A stretch of DNA of 64,000 nt, taken from positions 1,674,001 to 1,738,000 of the forward strand of contig NZ_JACCBJ010000001.1 in the NCBI RefSeq assembly GCF_013408745.1. The letters run 5' to 3'. Position 1 is the first letter of the stretch. Each line of letters starts with the position of its first letter. The notes under the pieces were generated by a model, which made no database searches, was not told the origin of the DNA, and saw nothing but the letters and a program-made list of their open reading frames with translations. The DNA is from Leifsonia soli (lineage in GTDB: Bacteria > Actinomycetota > Actinomycetes > Actinomycetales > Microbacteriaceae). Position numbers and translations under genes: made by a program. This document shows, one piece after another, positions 33,601 to 41,142 of the stretch.

Positions 33601-35733
33601 ACGCTGACCGGTATCACCGTGGACGACCAGGTCACCGCGCCCTCCGACCCGGCGAACCTCTCCGCAATCGACTGCCCGCAGACCACCCTCGCGCCGGCCG
33701 CGACCGTGACCTGCACGGCCACCTACACCGTCACCCAGGCCGACCTGGACAACGGAACCGTCACCGACAGCGCGACCGCCTCCGGCGTCCCGCCCGCGAC
33801 ACCGGGCGACCCGAACCCGCCGGCCGTCACGTCGCCCCCGTCCGACGCCACTGTCTCGGTCGACCAGTCGGCGGGGATCACCGTCGTCAAACGCTCCACC
33901 GCCCCCGCCGTCGGGGAGGCGGGACAGCAGGTGCCCTACGAGTTCGTGGTCACCAACACCGGCACTATCACCCTGACCGCGATCACCGTGGACGACCAGG
34001 TCACCGCGCCCTCCGACCCGGCGAACCTCTCCGCAATCAGCTGCCCGGGGACCACGCTCGCGCCGGCCGCCACCATGACCTGCACGGCCACCTACACCGT
34101 CAGCCAGGCGGACATCGACAACGGAACGGTCAGCGACACCGCCGCCGCCACCGGCACCCCGCCCGCCACCCCGGCCGAGCCCAACCCGCCGACGATCGAA
34201 TCCCCGCACTCGACGGTCACCATCACCGCCGACACCGAGCCCGCCCTGACCGTCACCAAGTCCTCGCCGCAATCCGCCACGCCCCCGACCGCGGTCGGCG
34301 GCGTCATCGACTACGACTTCCTCGTCGTGAACACCGGGAACGTGACGCTCAGCGACATCCAGGTCGCCGACCTCCAGGATGCGCCCGCCACCCAGGGCAA
34401 CCTCTCGCCGGTCATCTGCCCGCCGGGACCGCTCGCTCCCGGAGCGCAGGTCACCTGCACCGCCGCCTACACCCTCACCCAGGCAGATGTCGACGCCGGG
34501 ACCGTCGGCGACCGCGCCACCGCATCCGGCCTGCCGCCGGCCACACCGAGCGACCCCAACCCACCGCGCACGACCTCCCCGGAGAGCACGCTCACGGTGT
34601 CCGTGCCTCCCTCGGCCTCCCTCACGGTGGCCAAATCGTCCACGACGACCTCGCTGGACCAGGTGGGCCAGCAGGTGCCCTACGAGTTCCTCGTAACCAA
34701 CACCGGCAACGTCACCCTGACCGACATCACCGTGGACGACCAGGTCACCGCACCCTCCGACCCGGCGAACCTCTCCGCCGTCACCTGCCCGCAGACCACC
34801 CTCGCGCCCCAGGCGACCACGACCTGCACGGCCACCTACACCGTCACCCAGGCCGACCTGGACAACGGAACGGTCACCGATACCGCCACCGCGCACGGCA
34901 TCCGGCCCGCGACGCCCGGCGACCCCACCCCGCCGCCCGTGGACTCCCCCACGTCCGGCCTCACCATCTCCGTCGACCGGGCGCCGGCGCTCAGCATCCT
35001 CAAGTCCACCGAGACCACCGAGATCACGCGGGCGGGGCAGGAGGTCGTCTTCACCTTCCTGGTGACGAACACCGGAAACGTCGACCTCGAGGGCGTCACC
35101 GTCGACGATCGGCTCGCCGCTCCATCCAGCCCTGCCGGTCTCAGCCCGATCAGCTGCCCGCAGACCGCACTGGCACCGGCCGAAGCGATCACCTGCACCG
35201 CGACGTACACCGTCAGCCAGGCGGATATGGACGCCGGCTCGGTCGCGGACACCGCCACGGCGTCCGGGACGCCGCCGGCGACACCGGGCGACCCCACCCC
35301 GACGGCGATCTCGTCGGAGCCGTCGACGGTCACCGTCGCCGAGCAGACGCAACCCGGTCTGAGCATCGCGAAGACGTCCGACACCCGCGCCGCGACCGCG
35401 GAGGGCCAGCAGATCCCGTACGCCTTCGTGGTCACGAACACCGGGAACGTCACGATGACCGACATCGTCGTCACCGACACCGTGGCTGCTCCCTCCACCC
35501 CGTCCGGCCTCTCCGCGGTCTCCTGCCCGTCCGACACCCTCGCGCCGGGAGAGCGGATGACCTGCACCGCCACGTACACGGTCAGTGCCGCGGACCTCAT
35601 GCTCGGGAGCTCGATCAGCGACACCGCAACGGTGGCCGGCACGGCGCCGGGCGGGGCACGGATCGGCTCGGCGCCCTCCACCCTCGCCCTGCCCGTCCAG
35701 CCGATCGCGCACCTCCCGATCGTGACCGGGTGA
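27649..35733 (+). CDS. Giant secreted protein with 19 DUF7507-type repeats
   Basis: 2694 residues. A Sec signal peptide (RHRNPTIRRAVVATVAIL, hydrophobic core, cleavage near AEA) follows ATG 27649, chosen because GGAAGGAAG lies six bases before it. Residues about 45-285 form a non-repetitive, Cys-containing domain (acidic TEDFSG start, lectin-like appearance). One divergent DUF11-like repeat follows, then 19 units of about 120-125 residues from nucleotide 28880 on. Each unit has the pattern LTVxKS, VGQQVPYxF, VTNTGNVTL, CPxTTLAPGAS, TCTATYTVTQADLDNG. The protein ends shortly after the last unit (LPIVTG), with no sortase motif, membrane anchor or basic tail visible. Probably a surface fibre or adhesin; its anchoring is unexplained. 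The opposite strand shows very long but spurious frames. Confidence 0.9.
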   Translation: MRHRNPTIRRAVVATVAILGLIVTGVGVGLPAQQAEATTAGTPGTPQPPTALFTEDFSGQNAASTAINITAYQGTPGSSYVPGVSGANAETYYADPRWADGQYCNGYIVNGSTTTAPPGWNPGCPISGVQILANAMGQFQGYSTAAAAQNQAVTAYTANGTVPGIQLRTSTAIPAIPGHFYQTTAIVAATNCTANSAGNPSETLSLYVNGVKNVLATQLDPCHYPGAVQYGSGPFGPTMVAGLVSAAIKVPSTGTPTVGMQLENQSAVVAGNDGAFDLPQILDVTPQLDKAFSPSTIASGQTSTLTYTITNTSELAAKNGWGFHDDLPSGVTATGVNATTCASGAVTAAQGSASVVVNGTLNQGQNACTVTVQVTATVPGTYTNGPANFPDGTAGLDGLNPPADTPLTVTPPASLIVSKASSTTAITRVGQVVTYKFVVTNRSQVTLHDIAVVDTQTPPASQAALSAILCETQTLAPQASTTCTARYTVSQADLDNGSVRDTATASGLDPAGATVTAPPATLTITSARPAISVVKSTTATLASSVGQQIPYVFRVTNTGNVTLFGVSVTDTPTPPASPANMSAITCPNPALAPGESQSCTGTYTATLADLQNGTLADSATASGAPEGGAAVTSEPSDLSIPTQLPGSLTIRKATTTAAVTSIGQVIPYTFLVTNNSTVVVDNIVVTDTVEAPSLPGNLTAPTCPATTLAPGASTTCTASYRVTSADVNAGVVADHARASGTDPGGNPVLSSPSRVELFSPISALTIVKSTTATSVSAVGQQVPYSFVVTNTGNQVLTNVAVADTQVLPGSQANMSAISCPQTTLNPAASMTCTGSYQVTAADLGNGSVNDFATASGRNPAGTTVTSPQSAASVNATPAALTMVKASSTNSFSSVGQPVRYTFTVTNNSSTTYRNIAIQDTQVAPATQGRLSVIACDRTTLSPGQIAVCSATYSVTAADITNGWLSDFATATGVDVANNTYTTARSSTIIPAIQSPAITVTKSSAVTRVTAVGQEVPYVFTVRNTGNVDVTDVTVADTQTPPAVQANMSQVACPPAPLAPGRTVDCTGTYTVTQADLDHGVVADSATATAIGPTGEPVEAPPSRLRITTNPALTIAKSSTTTLITDIGQQVPYEFVVTNIRTTPVSNVRVDDTPAFPSSPAGMSAIVCDDETLAPGASTTCRGTYTVTAADIANGTVDDSAVAEGTDANGLPLPPSEPSDLGIPTQQSPALTVTKTSGVSVITSVGQTVTYQFLVVNTGNVRIDGVDIEDTQLPPAQQSGLSPVACPYPSLEPGRSQVCTATYTVTQADVTNGAVADTATATGTSPAGVAVRSTPDALSIPAPSTPPAISIVKSSSSPGVGALNEQVPYSFEVTNNSATTLTEVRVVDTQTPPASQANLSAVSCPSTTLAAGASMTCTATYTTTQPDFDHGRIDDSAVATGRDPGGTVVQSPASAYVVLVDPVDNSLTIDKRSSTTSITQIGQQVPYEFVVTNTGGQTLTGLSVTDVVAAPSAQSNLTAVSCPSAPLAPQASATCTATYTTTEADLNNGAVADTATAHAVSPTGARVDSADDSLSLPAVASPALTVAKSTTTTAATRVGQQIPYTFTVSNVGNVTLADVAVADTVAPPSLPGGLSAVTCPATTLPAGGSVTCTATYTVSQADIDAGTVNDTATASGTPPATPADPDPAPSTSGPSSSTVPVLYQAELTILKSSTSTEVVRSGESIPYTFVVTNSGNLAVSGLEVTDTVSAPSDPANLSAVVCPVTTLAPGASTTCTATYLTTQADVDSGGVHDSAVASGQPAPSPGDPTPGRIASEPSTVTLTVASDPALTVVKSSPQSATPPTAAGDQIEYSFLVENTGNETLMDVSVDDQQVAPAEQADLSPVLCPPGPLAPGAQITCTATYTVTQADVDNGSVTDRATASGLPPATPSDPTPPRTSSPESTLTVSVPPSASLTVAKSSTTTSVDQVGDEVPYTFVVTNTGNVTLTGITVDDQVTAPSDPANLSAIDCPQTTLAPAATVTCTATYTVTQADLDNGTVTDSATASGVPPATPGDPNPPAVTSPPSDATVSVDQSAGITVVKRSTAPAVGEAGQQVPYEFVVTNTGTITLTAITVDDQVTAPSDPANLSAISCPGTTLAPAATMTCTATYTVSQADIDNGTVSDTAAATGTPPATPAEPNPPTIESPHSTVTITADTEPALTVTKSSPQSATPPTAVGGVIDYDFLVVNTGNVTLSDIQVADLQDAPATQGNLSPVICPPGPLAPGAQVTCTAAYTLTQADVDAGTVGDRATASGLPPATPSDPNPPRTTSPESTLTVSVPPSASLTVAKSSTTTSLDQVGQQVPYEFLVTNTGNVTLTDITVDDQVTAPSDPANLSAVTCPQTTLAPQATTTCTATYTVTQADLDNGTVTDTATAHGIRPATPGDPTPPPVDSPTSGLTISVDRAPALSILKSTETTEITRAGQEVVFTFLVTNTGNVDLEGVTVDDRLAAPSSPAGLSPISCPQTALAPAEAITCTATYTVSQADMDAGSVADTATASGTPPATPGDPTPTAISSEPSTVTVAEQTQPGLSIAKTSDTRAATAEGQQIPYAFVVTNTGNVTMTDIVVTDTVAAPSTPSGLSAVSCPSDTLAPGERMTCTATYTVSAADLMLGSSISDTATVAGTAPGGARIGSAPSTLALPVQPIAHLPIVTG
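33613..34038 (+). repeat. Identical 57-base blocks inside the repeat gene
   Basis: Bases 33613-33669 and 33982-34038 are identical (start ATCACCGTGGACGACCAGG) and lie 369 bases apart, exactly one unit of 123 codons. A longer similar stretch links 33419-33770 with 34531-34872. This indicates recent unit duplication or gene conversion in the last third of the gene. Confidence 0.85.
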
Positions 35734-35764
35734 GCGGATGCGACCGAGCGCCGGCCGCACTGGC

Positions 35765-35776
35765 TAAGATCGGCGG
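35765..35776 (+). promoter_or_regulatory. Leaderless -10 element of the AfsR-type regulator
   Basis: TAAGAT at 35765-35770, spacer CGGCGG, GTG 35777. Confidence 0.55.
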
Positions 35777-38700
35777 GTGCAGTCAGCGCCCCCGCCCCTC
35801 CGCGTCGCCGTGCTCGGCCCGGTGCTGGTGGAGGACCGCGCGGGCGCGCTGGCCGAGCCCGCCGGCGTCCTCGGCAAGAGCCTGATCGTCGCGCTGACCC
35901 TGGCGCGCGGCATCGCGACCGTCCCCTCCCTCGTGGAGGACCTGTGGGATGACGCCCCGCCCCGCCAGGAACGTGCGGCCCTGCAGACCCTCGTCTCGCG
36001 CGTGCGCACCGCCAGCGCCGACGGCCTGCTCGATTCGACTCCCAGCGGGTACACGCTCGCCGTCGCTCCCGAGCAGACCGACCTCGGGCTGGCCCGCCGG
36101 TGCCTCGACCGCGCCACCGCCGCGCTGCGGGCAGGCGACACCGCCTCCGCGATCGCCGAGGCATCGCGGGCTCTCGCGCTGTGGCGCGGCGAGCCGGGCG
36201 CCGAGCTCGGCGGCACACCGCTGGCCGACGCGCTGCAGCGCACCGCGAGCGCCCTCCGCGACGACCTGCTGCTCGTGCGCGCCCGCGCACACCGGTCCGG
36301 CGGCGACCCCGCCTCCGCCCTGGACGACCTGCGGCCCCTGCTAGAGAGCCGCCCGCTCGACGAGACCCTCCGCCGCGAGCAGCTGCGCGCGCTGGCCGAC
36401 GCCGGCCGGCGCAGCGAGGCCCTGCTGGCCTTCGCCGAGCTGAAGGAGGCGCTGCTCGACCGGCTCGGAACGCGCCCGGGCCCGGACCTGGTCGCGCTCA
36501 ACGCCGAGCTGCTCGCGGCCGACGAGGAGGAGCGGCCCAGCGCACCCCGCCGGGTGCGCATCGGGCTCCGCACGGCACCGAACGCGCTCGTCGGCCGCGA
36601 GTACGACCTGCAGGCGGTCGAAGACCTGATCGCCACCTCCCGGCTGACCACGATCCTCGGCGCCGGCGGCCTGGGCAAGACGCGGCTCGCGCAGGAGGTC
36701 GGGACACGCGCCGTCCACACGCCGGCCGTCATCGTCGTCGAGCTGGCGAGCGTCCGCTCCGGCGAGGACGTCGAACTCGCCTTCGCGTCGACCCTCGGCA
36801 TCCGCGAGGCCCGTGCGACGCGGGCGGCGGACCCGGGCTCGCAGCTCGACCTGCGCTCGCGCATCCTCGGCCTCCTCTCCGAGCGCGAGACCCTGCTCAT
36901 CGTCGACAACTGCGAGCACATCGTGGATGCGGCGGCCGCCTACGTGCAGGACATCCTCGACTCGACCACCACCGTCCGGGTGCTCGCGACCAGCCGCGCG
37001 CCGCTCGCGATCGGCGCGGAGCGCGTGTACCCGCTCGACTCGCTGAAGAGCACCGACGGAGACGCGGCACGCGCATCGGGTGCTGCGGTCGCCTCCGCCC
37101 CGCCTGCCGCTCTCGACGCGTACGGCCCGGCCGTCGCCCTGTTCGTCGAGCGCGCCCGGGCCGCGCGCCCGGGCGCCGTGCTGCCCCTCGACGTCGTCGC
37201 CCGGCTCTGCGACCGGCTCGACGGCCTCCCGCTCGCCATCGAGCTCGCCGCCGCGCGCACCCGCTCGCTGTCGGTGGACGAGATCGAGCGCCGGCTCGGC
37301 AACCGCTTCGCCCTGCTCACCGGCGGCGAGCGCACCGCCCCGGAACGGCACCGCACCCTGTTCGCGGTGATCGAGTGGAGCTGGAACCTGCTCGGCACGT
37401 CCGAGCAGGCGCTGCTGCGGCGGCTGTCCCGCTTCCCCGACGGGTTCAGCGCCGAGGCCGCGGAGGCCGTCGCCGGCGCGGGTGCCGTGACCGTGCTGGA
37501 CGACCTGGACGCTCTCGTCGCGCAGTCCCTGGTGACCGTGACCGAGGACCGCAGCACCGGCCTCCTCCGCTACCGCATGCTCGAGACCGTCCGCGAGTTC
37601 GGCGACCACGAGCTGGTGGGTGCGCGCGACGAGGACGCGGTGCTGGCCGGGATGGACGCCTGGGCCACATCGTTCAGCCGCGAGACGCTGTCGCAGATGC
37701 ACGGACCGCAGCAGGTGGCCACGTTCCAGCGGGTGACCGCGGAGCAGGACAACCTGGTCGCCGTCCTCCGTTCCGCCATCGAGGGCGAGCGGCGCGAGAC
37801 GGCCGCCGTGCTGTTCGCCACGCTCGCCTACTACTGGTCGCTGCGCAGCGCGCACTCCGAAGTCATCGCCTTCGGGCCCGCGATCATGGACCTGCTGAAG
37901 GACGGGGAGCCCGCCGGCGAGCTCCGCGAGGCGGTCGCCGCGTGCTACACGATCCTGGGCGGCACCTTCCTGTTCGTGGACCTCCGCACCTCCGCCCGCG
38001 CGATCTCGCGGTTGCGCCGCCTGCGTCGGCGCGAGCCGTTCGCCGACTCCCGGCTGGATGCGCTCGCGGCGCTCGTCCTGCACGCGGGCCGAGCGGACAC
38101 CGGGATCGAGCTGCTCCGGACGTATGCGGCCTCCACCGACCCGGAGCGTGCGGCCATCGGCAGCCTGCTGCTCGCGCAGCTGCACGAGAACTCCGGCGAG
38201 CTGGATGAGGCGCTCGCCACGGCCACGCAGGCATGGCAGGCCGCCCAGGCGGCGGGGGACGCCTGGTCGCTGGCGTCCGCCGCCCAGGCCATCGCCCAGT
38301 GCCACAGCCAGCTCGCGCATCCCGCGGAGGCACTGGAGTGGGCGCAGCGCGCCTACGACCACATGGCGCAGCTGCAGGCGGACGGCGACCTGCGCCAGCT
38401 CGACTGGCTGATCGCGATGAACGCGATCTCGAGCGGCGACACGGCTCGCGGGCGCACGCTGCTGGAGCGGTATCTCGCCGCGGAGGTCGACCGGACCGGC
38501 TTCGATTACGCCGACTATTACGCGATCGGCTACGCCGGCATGGCCGAGATCGCCCTGGCCGACGGCGACCCGGCGGAAGGCATCCGGCTCTACGACCAGG
38601 CGCTCGCGGCCTTCGGCGGGGCGCCGACCGCGGGCGAGCGCCTGCTGAACCCGTGGACGATCGTGCTCGCCGCAGCCGCGCTCGTCGTGCGACTGCGGCT

Positions 38701-39142
38701 GCTCACCACGGACCCGACCGTTGTCGACCGGGACGAGACGGACGCTGCGGCCGCCGCCCTGCGCAGGCGCATCCTGGTGACGGCTCGGCTCAACCCGCCC
38801 TCGCTCGACCGGCCCGTCACCGGGTCCGGTCTGTCCGGCTTCGCGGTGTGGATGCTCGACCCCCGCACGGCGGAGCGCCACGGCGCGACGGACGGCGCCA
38901 CGACGGACGGCGCCGCCCCCGGCGGGAGCTGGGTCGACACCGGTCTCACCCTGTTCGCGCTCGCCGGACGGGCCAACGGGCGCCAGGACGTCGCGAGCCT
39001 GCACCGGGATGCGCTGGAGGCGCGGATCGCCGGCACCTGGGGTCGGGACCGGCTGGAGGCCGCATCCGCTGCCGTGGCGTCCGTGCCGCCGGCCGAGGCC
39101 GTCGTCCGCGGCCTCGCTGTGCTCGCCGACGTGCGCCCCTGA
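35777..39142 (+). CDS. AfsR/SARP-like regulator with BTAD and NB-ARC ATPase domains
   Basis: 1121 residues. The N-terminal 90 residues form an OmpR-type winged helix (LRVAVLGPVLVEDRAG, VEDLWDDAPPRQERAALQTLVSRVR). A bacterial transcriptional activation (BTAD) domain follows at about 95-245 (RPGPDLVALNAEL at its end). The STAND ATPase starts with NALVGREYDLQAVEDL, Walker A GAGGLGKTRLA near 295 and Walker B LLIVDNCEHIVDAA near 372. The rest is TPR-like helical repeats. Such proteins activate transcription of neighbouring or secondary-metabolite genes. It follows the giant secreted protein by 43 bases, which may be a target. A family 2 palindrome lies 28 bases after its stop. Confidence 0.93.
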   Translation: MQSAPPPLRVAVLGPVLVEDRAGALAEPAGVLGKSLIVALTLARGIATVPSLVEDLWDDAPPRQERAALQTLVSRVRTASADGLLDSTPSGYTLAVAPEQTDLGLARRCLDRATAALRAGDTASAIAEASRALALWRGEPGAELGGTPLADALQRTASALRDDLLLVRARAHRSGGDPASALDDLRPLLESRPLDETLRREQLRALADAGRRSEALLAFAELKEALLDRLGTRPGPDLVALNAELLAADEEERPSAPRRVRIGLRTAPNALVGREYDLQAVEDLIATSRLTTILGAGGLGKTRLAQEVGTRAVHTPAVIVVELASVRSGEDVELAFASTLGIREARATRAADPGSQLDLRSRILGLLSERETLLIVDNCEHIVDAAAAYVQDILDSTTTVRVLATSRAPLAIGAERVYPLDSLKSTDGDAARASGAAVASAPPAALDAYGPAVALFVERARAARPGAVLPLDVVARLCDRLDGLPLAIELAAARTRSLSVDEIERRLGNRFALLTGGERTAPERHRTLFAVIEWSWNLLGTSEQALLRRLSRFPDGFSAEAAEAVAGAGAVTVLDDLDALVAQSLVTVTEDRSTGLLRYRMLETVREFGDHELVGARDEDAVLAGMDAWATSFSRETLSQMHGPQQVATFQRVTAEQDNLVAVLRSAIEGERRETAAVLFATLAYYWSLRSAHSEVIAFGPAIMDLLKDGEPAGELREAVAACYTILGGTFLFVDLRTSARAISRLRRLRRREPFADSRLDALAALVLHAGRADTGIELLRTYAASTDPERAAIGSLLLAQLHENSGELDEALATATQAWQAAQAAGDAWSLASAAQAIAQCHSQLAHPAEALEWAQRAYDHMAQLQADGDLRQLDWLIAMNAISSGDTARGRTLLERYLAAEVDRTGFDYADYYAIGYAGMAEIALADGDPAEGIRLYDQALAAFGGAPTAGERLLNPWTIVLAAAALVVRLRLLTTDPTVVDRDETDAAAAALRRRILVTARLNPPSLDRPVTGSGLSGFAVWMLDPRTAERHGATDGATTDGAAPGGSWVDTGLTLFALAGRANGRQDVASLHRDALEARIAGTWGRDRLEAASAAVASVPPAEAVVRGLAVLADVRP

Positions 39143-39169
39143 CCCGGCCGCGCCCCTCCATCCGGCGCC

Positions 39170-39224
39170 GAGGGGTCGCAACACACCGTTTTGCGCCCGG
39201 CATAACGGCGTGTTGCGACCCCTC
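39170..39224. terminator. Long palindrome, family 2
   Basis: Arms 39170-39190 and 39204-39224 pair over 21 bases with one mismatch. The string GGGGTCGCAACAC recurs with one change in the element at 51731-51785. It starts 28 bases after the stop of the AfsR-type regulator and upstream of the HTH gene promoter. Confidence 0.65.
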
Positions 39225-39235
39225 GCACCTCGCGC

Positions 39236-39282
39236 TAGCAACTTTGGTTGACAAAGAGGATTAAGCAACTATAGTTGCTTGC
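39236..39282 (+). promoter_or_regulatory. Consensus promoter with palindromic operator, HTH/Clp-N pair
   Basis: TTGACA (39248-39253) and TATAGT (39270-39275) with a 16-base spacer form the best sigma-70 promoter of the window. The -10 is centred in a perfect 18-base palindrome AAGCAACTATAGTTGCTT (39263-39280). A second half-matched site CAAC-TTTG-GTTG (39239-39250) overlaps the -35. The -10 ends seven bases before ATG 39283, so the mRNA is leaderless. Binding of a repressor to GCAAC-N4-GTTGC would block the promoter fully. Confidence 0.75.
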
Positions 39283-39525
39283 ATGACTCCGAAAGCACCG
39301 TTCCCGGACCCCGTCGGAGGCGTCGCCGACGGATTGGCCGCGGTGGTCGCCCTCCGTGAGCTCGCCGACCGCCTCGAAGACGCCGAGGTCGAGCGCGCGC
39401 TCCGCGACGGCTGGAGCTGGACCCAGATCGCCGACGCGCTCGGCATCACGCGGCAGGCGGTCCACAAGAAGCACCTGCGCCGTGTCGCCGCGGCCGGCGT
39501 CGACCTGAGGAGACGCAATGTCTGA
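39283..39525 (+). CDS. Small helix-turn-helix DNA-binding protein
   Basis: 80 residues. A helical N-terminus (VVALRELADRLEDAEVERAL) is followed by a helix-turn-helix, GWSWTQIADALGITRQAVHKKHLRRV at residues 45-70, resembling sigma-region-4 or AsnC-type HTH. The single HTH and short length suggest a dimeric repressor. It is transcribed from the operator-bearing promoter just upstream, so autoregulation is likely. It overlaps the Clp-N gene by eight bases. No other domain is present. Confidence 0.85.
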   Translation: MTPKAPFPDPVGGVADGLAAVVALRELADRLEDAEVERALRDGWSWTQIADALGITRQAVHKKHLRRVAAAGVDLRRRNV

Positions 39526-40024
39526 GACCTCCCACCCCGCGGCAGACCTGCCCGGGCAGCCCGTATCGCGCGCACTGCGCCCCATCGTGATCCGCGCCGT
39601 CGCCGAGGCGCAGCAGCGGAACGCGCCGCTCGTCGAGGCCGAGCATCTGCTGCTCGCGCTGTCCGCAGACGGAGGGCCCGCTGTGCGCACCGCCCTCGCC
39701 GAGGCGGGCCTCGGCCCGGATGGCCTCGCCGCCGCCCTCGCGGCCGAACGCGCAGCCAGCCTGCACGTCGTCGGCGTCACACCCCCGGACGAGGACCGGC
39801 TCGCCGCCGCTCCCCGCGTCACCCGCCCCCGCTGGGGCGCGTCGGCGAAGGAGGCGCTCGTGCGGGCGCACCGGGCCACGGTCGCGAACCGCCGGCAACG
39901 GGCCGCCGAGGTCGACCTCCTCGCCGCCCTGTTCGGGCTGGAACTCGGCACCGTTCCGCGCACGCTGACGCTCGCCGGGGTGGATCGGAACGCTGTCGTC
40001 GCCCGCGCCCTGCGCGCCGCCTGA
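39518..40024 (+). CDS. Stand-alone Clp N-terminal domain protein
   Basis: 168 residues consisting of two Clp-N-like repeats: LRPIVIRAVAEAQQRNAPLVEAEHLLLAL (about 20-50) and SAKEALVRAHRATVANRRQRAAEVDLLAALFG (about 108-140). In ClpA/B/C this domain binds substrates or adaptors. Here no AAA+ ATPase domain follows, so it could act as an adaptor or as a competitor of ClpC. It is translationally coupled to the upstream HTH gene by an eight-base overlap. HTH plus stand-alone Clp-N pairs appear in other actinobacteria, but no function is known to me. Confidence 0.85.
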   Translation: MSETSHPAADLPGQPVSRALRPIVIRAVAEAQQRNAPLVEAEHLLLALSADGGPAVRTALAEAGLGPDGLAAALAAERAASLHVVGVTPPDEDRLAAAPRVTRPRWGASAKEALVRAHRATVANRRQRAAEVDLLAALFGLELGTVPRTLTLAGVDRNAVVARALRAA

Positions 40025-40037
40025 CACCCGCTCACAC

Positions 40038-40091
40038 GCTCTTACATCCCCTCGCCCGCGCTGTAAGCGGCACGTGAGGGCGATGTAAGCG
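40038..40091 (+). promoter_or_regulatory. Repeated TGTAAG sites upstream of the DrrAB-type genes
   Basis: GCTCTTACATC (40038-40048) is the inverse of GATGTAAGCG (40082-40091). A third copy, CTGTAAGCGG, lies at 40061-40070. The two direct copies are 22 bases apart, two helical turns. This arrangement suits binding of a regulator to the promoter of the exporter operon. Confidence 0.4.
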
Positions 40092-40140
40092 TGCCGGCGC
40101 AGCATCGGAGCATCACCATTCCCACCAGGAAAGGAACACC

Positions 40141-41142
40141 ATGACTCGCAGCTCGGAGTGGGCCGTCGAAGCCCACGGGCTCGTCAAGGTCTTCGGCGAC
40201 AATCGTGCGGTCGACGGCGTCGACCTCACCGTTCGCGCCGGCGCCGTCTACGGCGTGCTCGGCCCGAACGGGGCCGGCAAGACCACCACGATCTCCATGC
40301 TCGCCACCCTGCTGAAGCCGGATGCGGGCGAGGCCTTCATCTTCGGCCACGACATCCGCCGGGAGCAACAGGTCGTCCGCCAGCTGATCGGCGTCACCGC
40401 GCAGTTCGCCTCCGTCGACGAGACCCTGTCGGCCAACGAGAACCTCATCATCTTCTCCCGACTGCTCGGGCTCAGCGGCCGCGAGGCCAAGCGGAAGACC
40501 GCCGAGCTGCTCGAGGAGTTCGGGCTCACGGAGGCGGCGAAGCGCCCGTTGAAGAAGTTCTCCGGCGGCATGCGCCGGCGCCTCGACCTGGCCGCCAGCC
40601 TGATCGCCCAGCCGCCGCTGATCTTCCTCGACGAGCCCACCACGGGCCTCGACCCGCGCACCCGTGCGCAGATGTGGGACACCATCCGCCGCCTGGTCTC
40701 CACCGGATCCACCGTGCTGCTCACCACGCAGTACCTGGACGAGGCCGACCAGCTGGCCGACCGCATCGCGGTCATCGACCGCGGCCGCGTCGTCGCCGAG
40801 GGCACCGCCGACGAGCTCAAGGCGTCGGTCGGAGAGTCGTCGCTGCAGCTCCGCATCAGCGACCCGGCCGACATCGAGGACGCCCGACGCGCCATCCAGA
40901 CGGTGCTCGGGGTGGATGCGGTGGTCTCGCCGGAGGGCTCGCGCCTCACCGCCCCCATGCGCAACGCGGATGCGGTCACCGACCTGTTCGTGACCTTCCG
41001 CGAGGCGGGCATCCACCTGTCGGAGATGTCCGTGCAGAAGCCGACGCTCGACGAGGTGTTCCTCACCCTCACCGGCCACGGCGTCGAAGACGAGAAGACG
41101 GACGAAGCGTCCGCCGACGAAGGAGAGAAGGTCTCCGCATGA
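40141..41142 (+). CDS. Daunorubicin-resistance (DrrA-type) ABC transporter ATPase
   Basis: 333 residues. Walker A GPNGAGKTTT, Q-loop VTAQFASVDE, signature FSGGMRRRLDLA and Walker B LIFLDEPTTGLDP are present. The C-terminal 100 residues with LQLRISDPADIEDARRAIQ and VQKPTLDEVFLTLTG are specific for the DrrA family, which powers export of drugs or lipids. AGGAAAGGA precedes ATG 40141 by five bases. Its stop overlaps the permease ATG. Confidence 0.93.
   Translation: MTRSSEWAVEAHGLVKVFGDNRAVDGVDLTVRAGAVYGVLGPNGAGKTTTISMLATLLKPDAGEAFIFGHDIRREQQVVRQLIGVTAQFASVDETLSANENLIIFSRLLGLSGREAKRKTAELLEEFGLTEAAKRPLKKFSGGMRRRLDLAASLIAQPPLIFLDEPTTGLDPRTRAQMWDTIRRLVSTGSTVLLTTQYLDEADQLADRIAVIDRGRVVAEGTADELKASVGESSLQLRISDPADIEDARRAIQTVLGVDAVVSPEGSRLTAPMRNADAVTDLFVTFREAGIHLSEMSVQKPTLDEVFLTLTGHGVEDEKTDEASADEGEKVSA

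Noticed and set aside
30304..35760. Minus-strand frame of 1818 codons and other very long frames opposite or offset to the repeat gene
   Set aside because: They mirror the codon-position GC bias and repeats of the plus-strand gene, show Arg/Gly-rich shadow composition and have no recognisable domains, start context or ribosome binding site.
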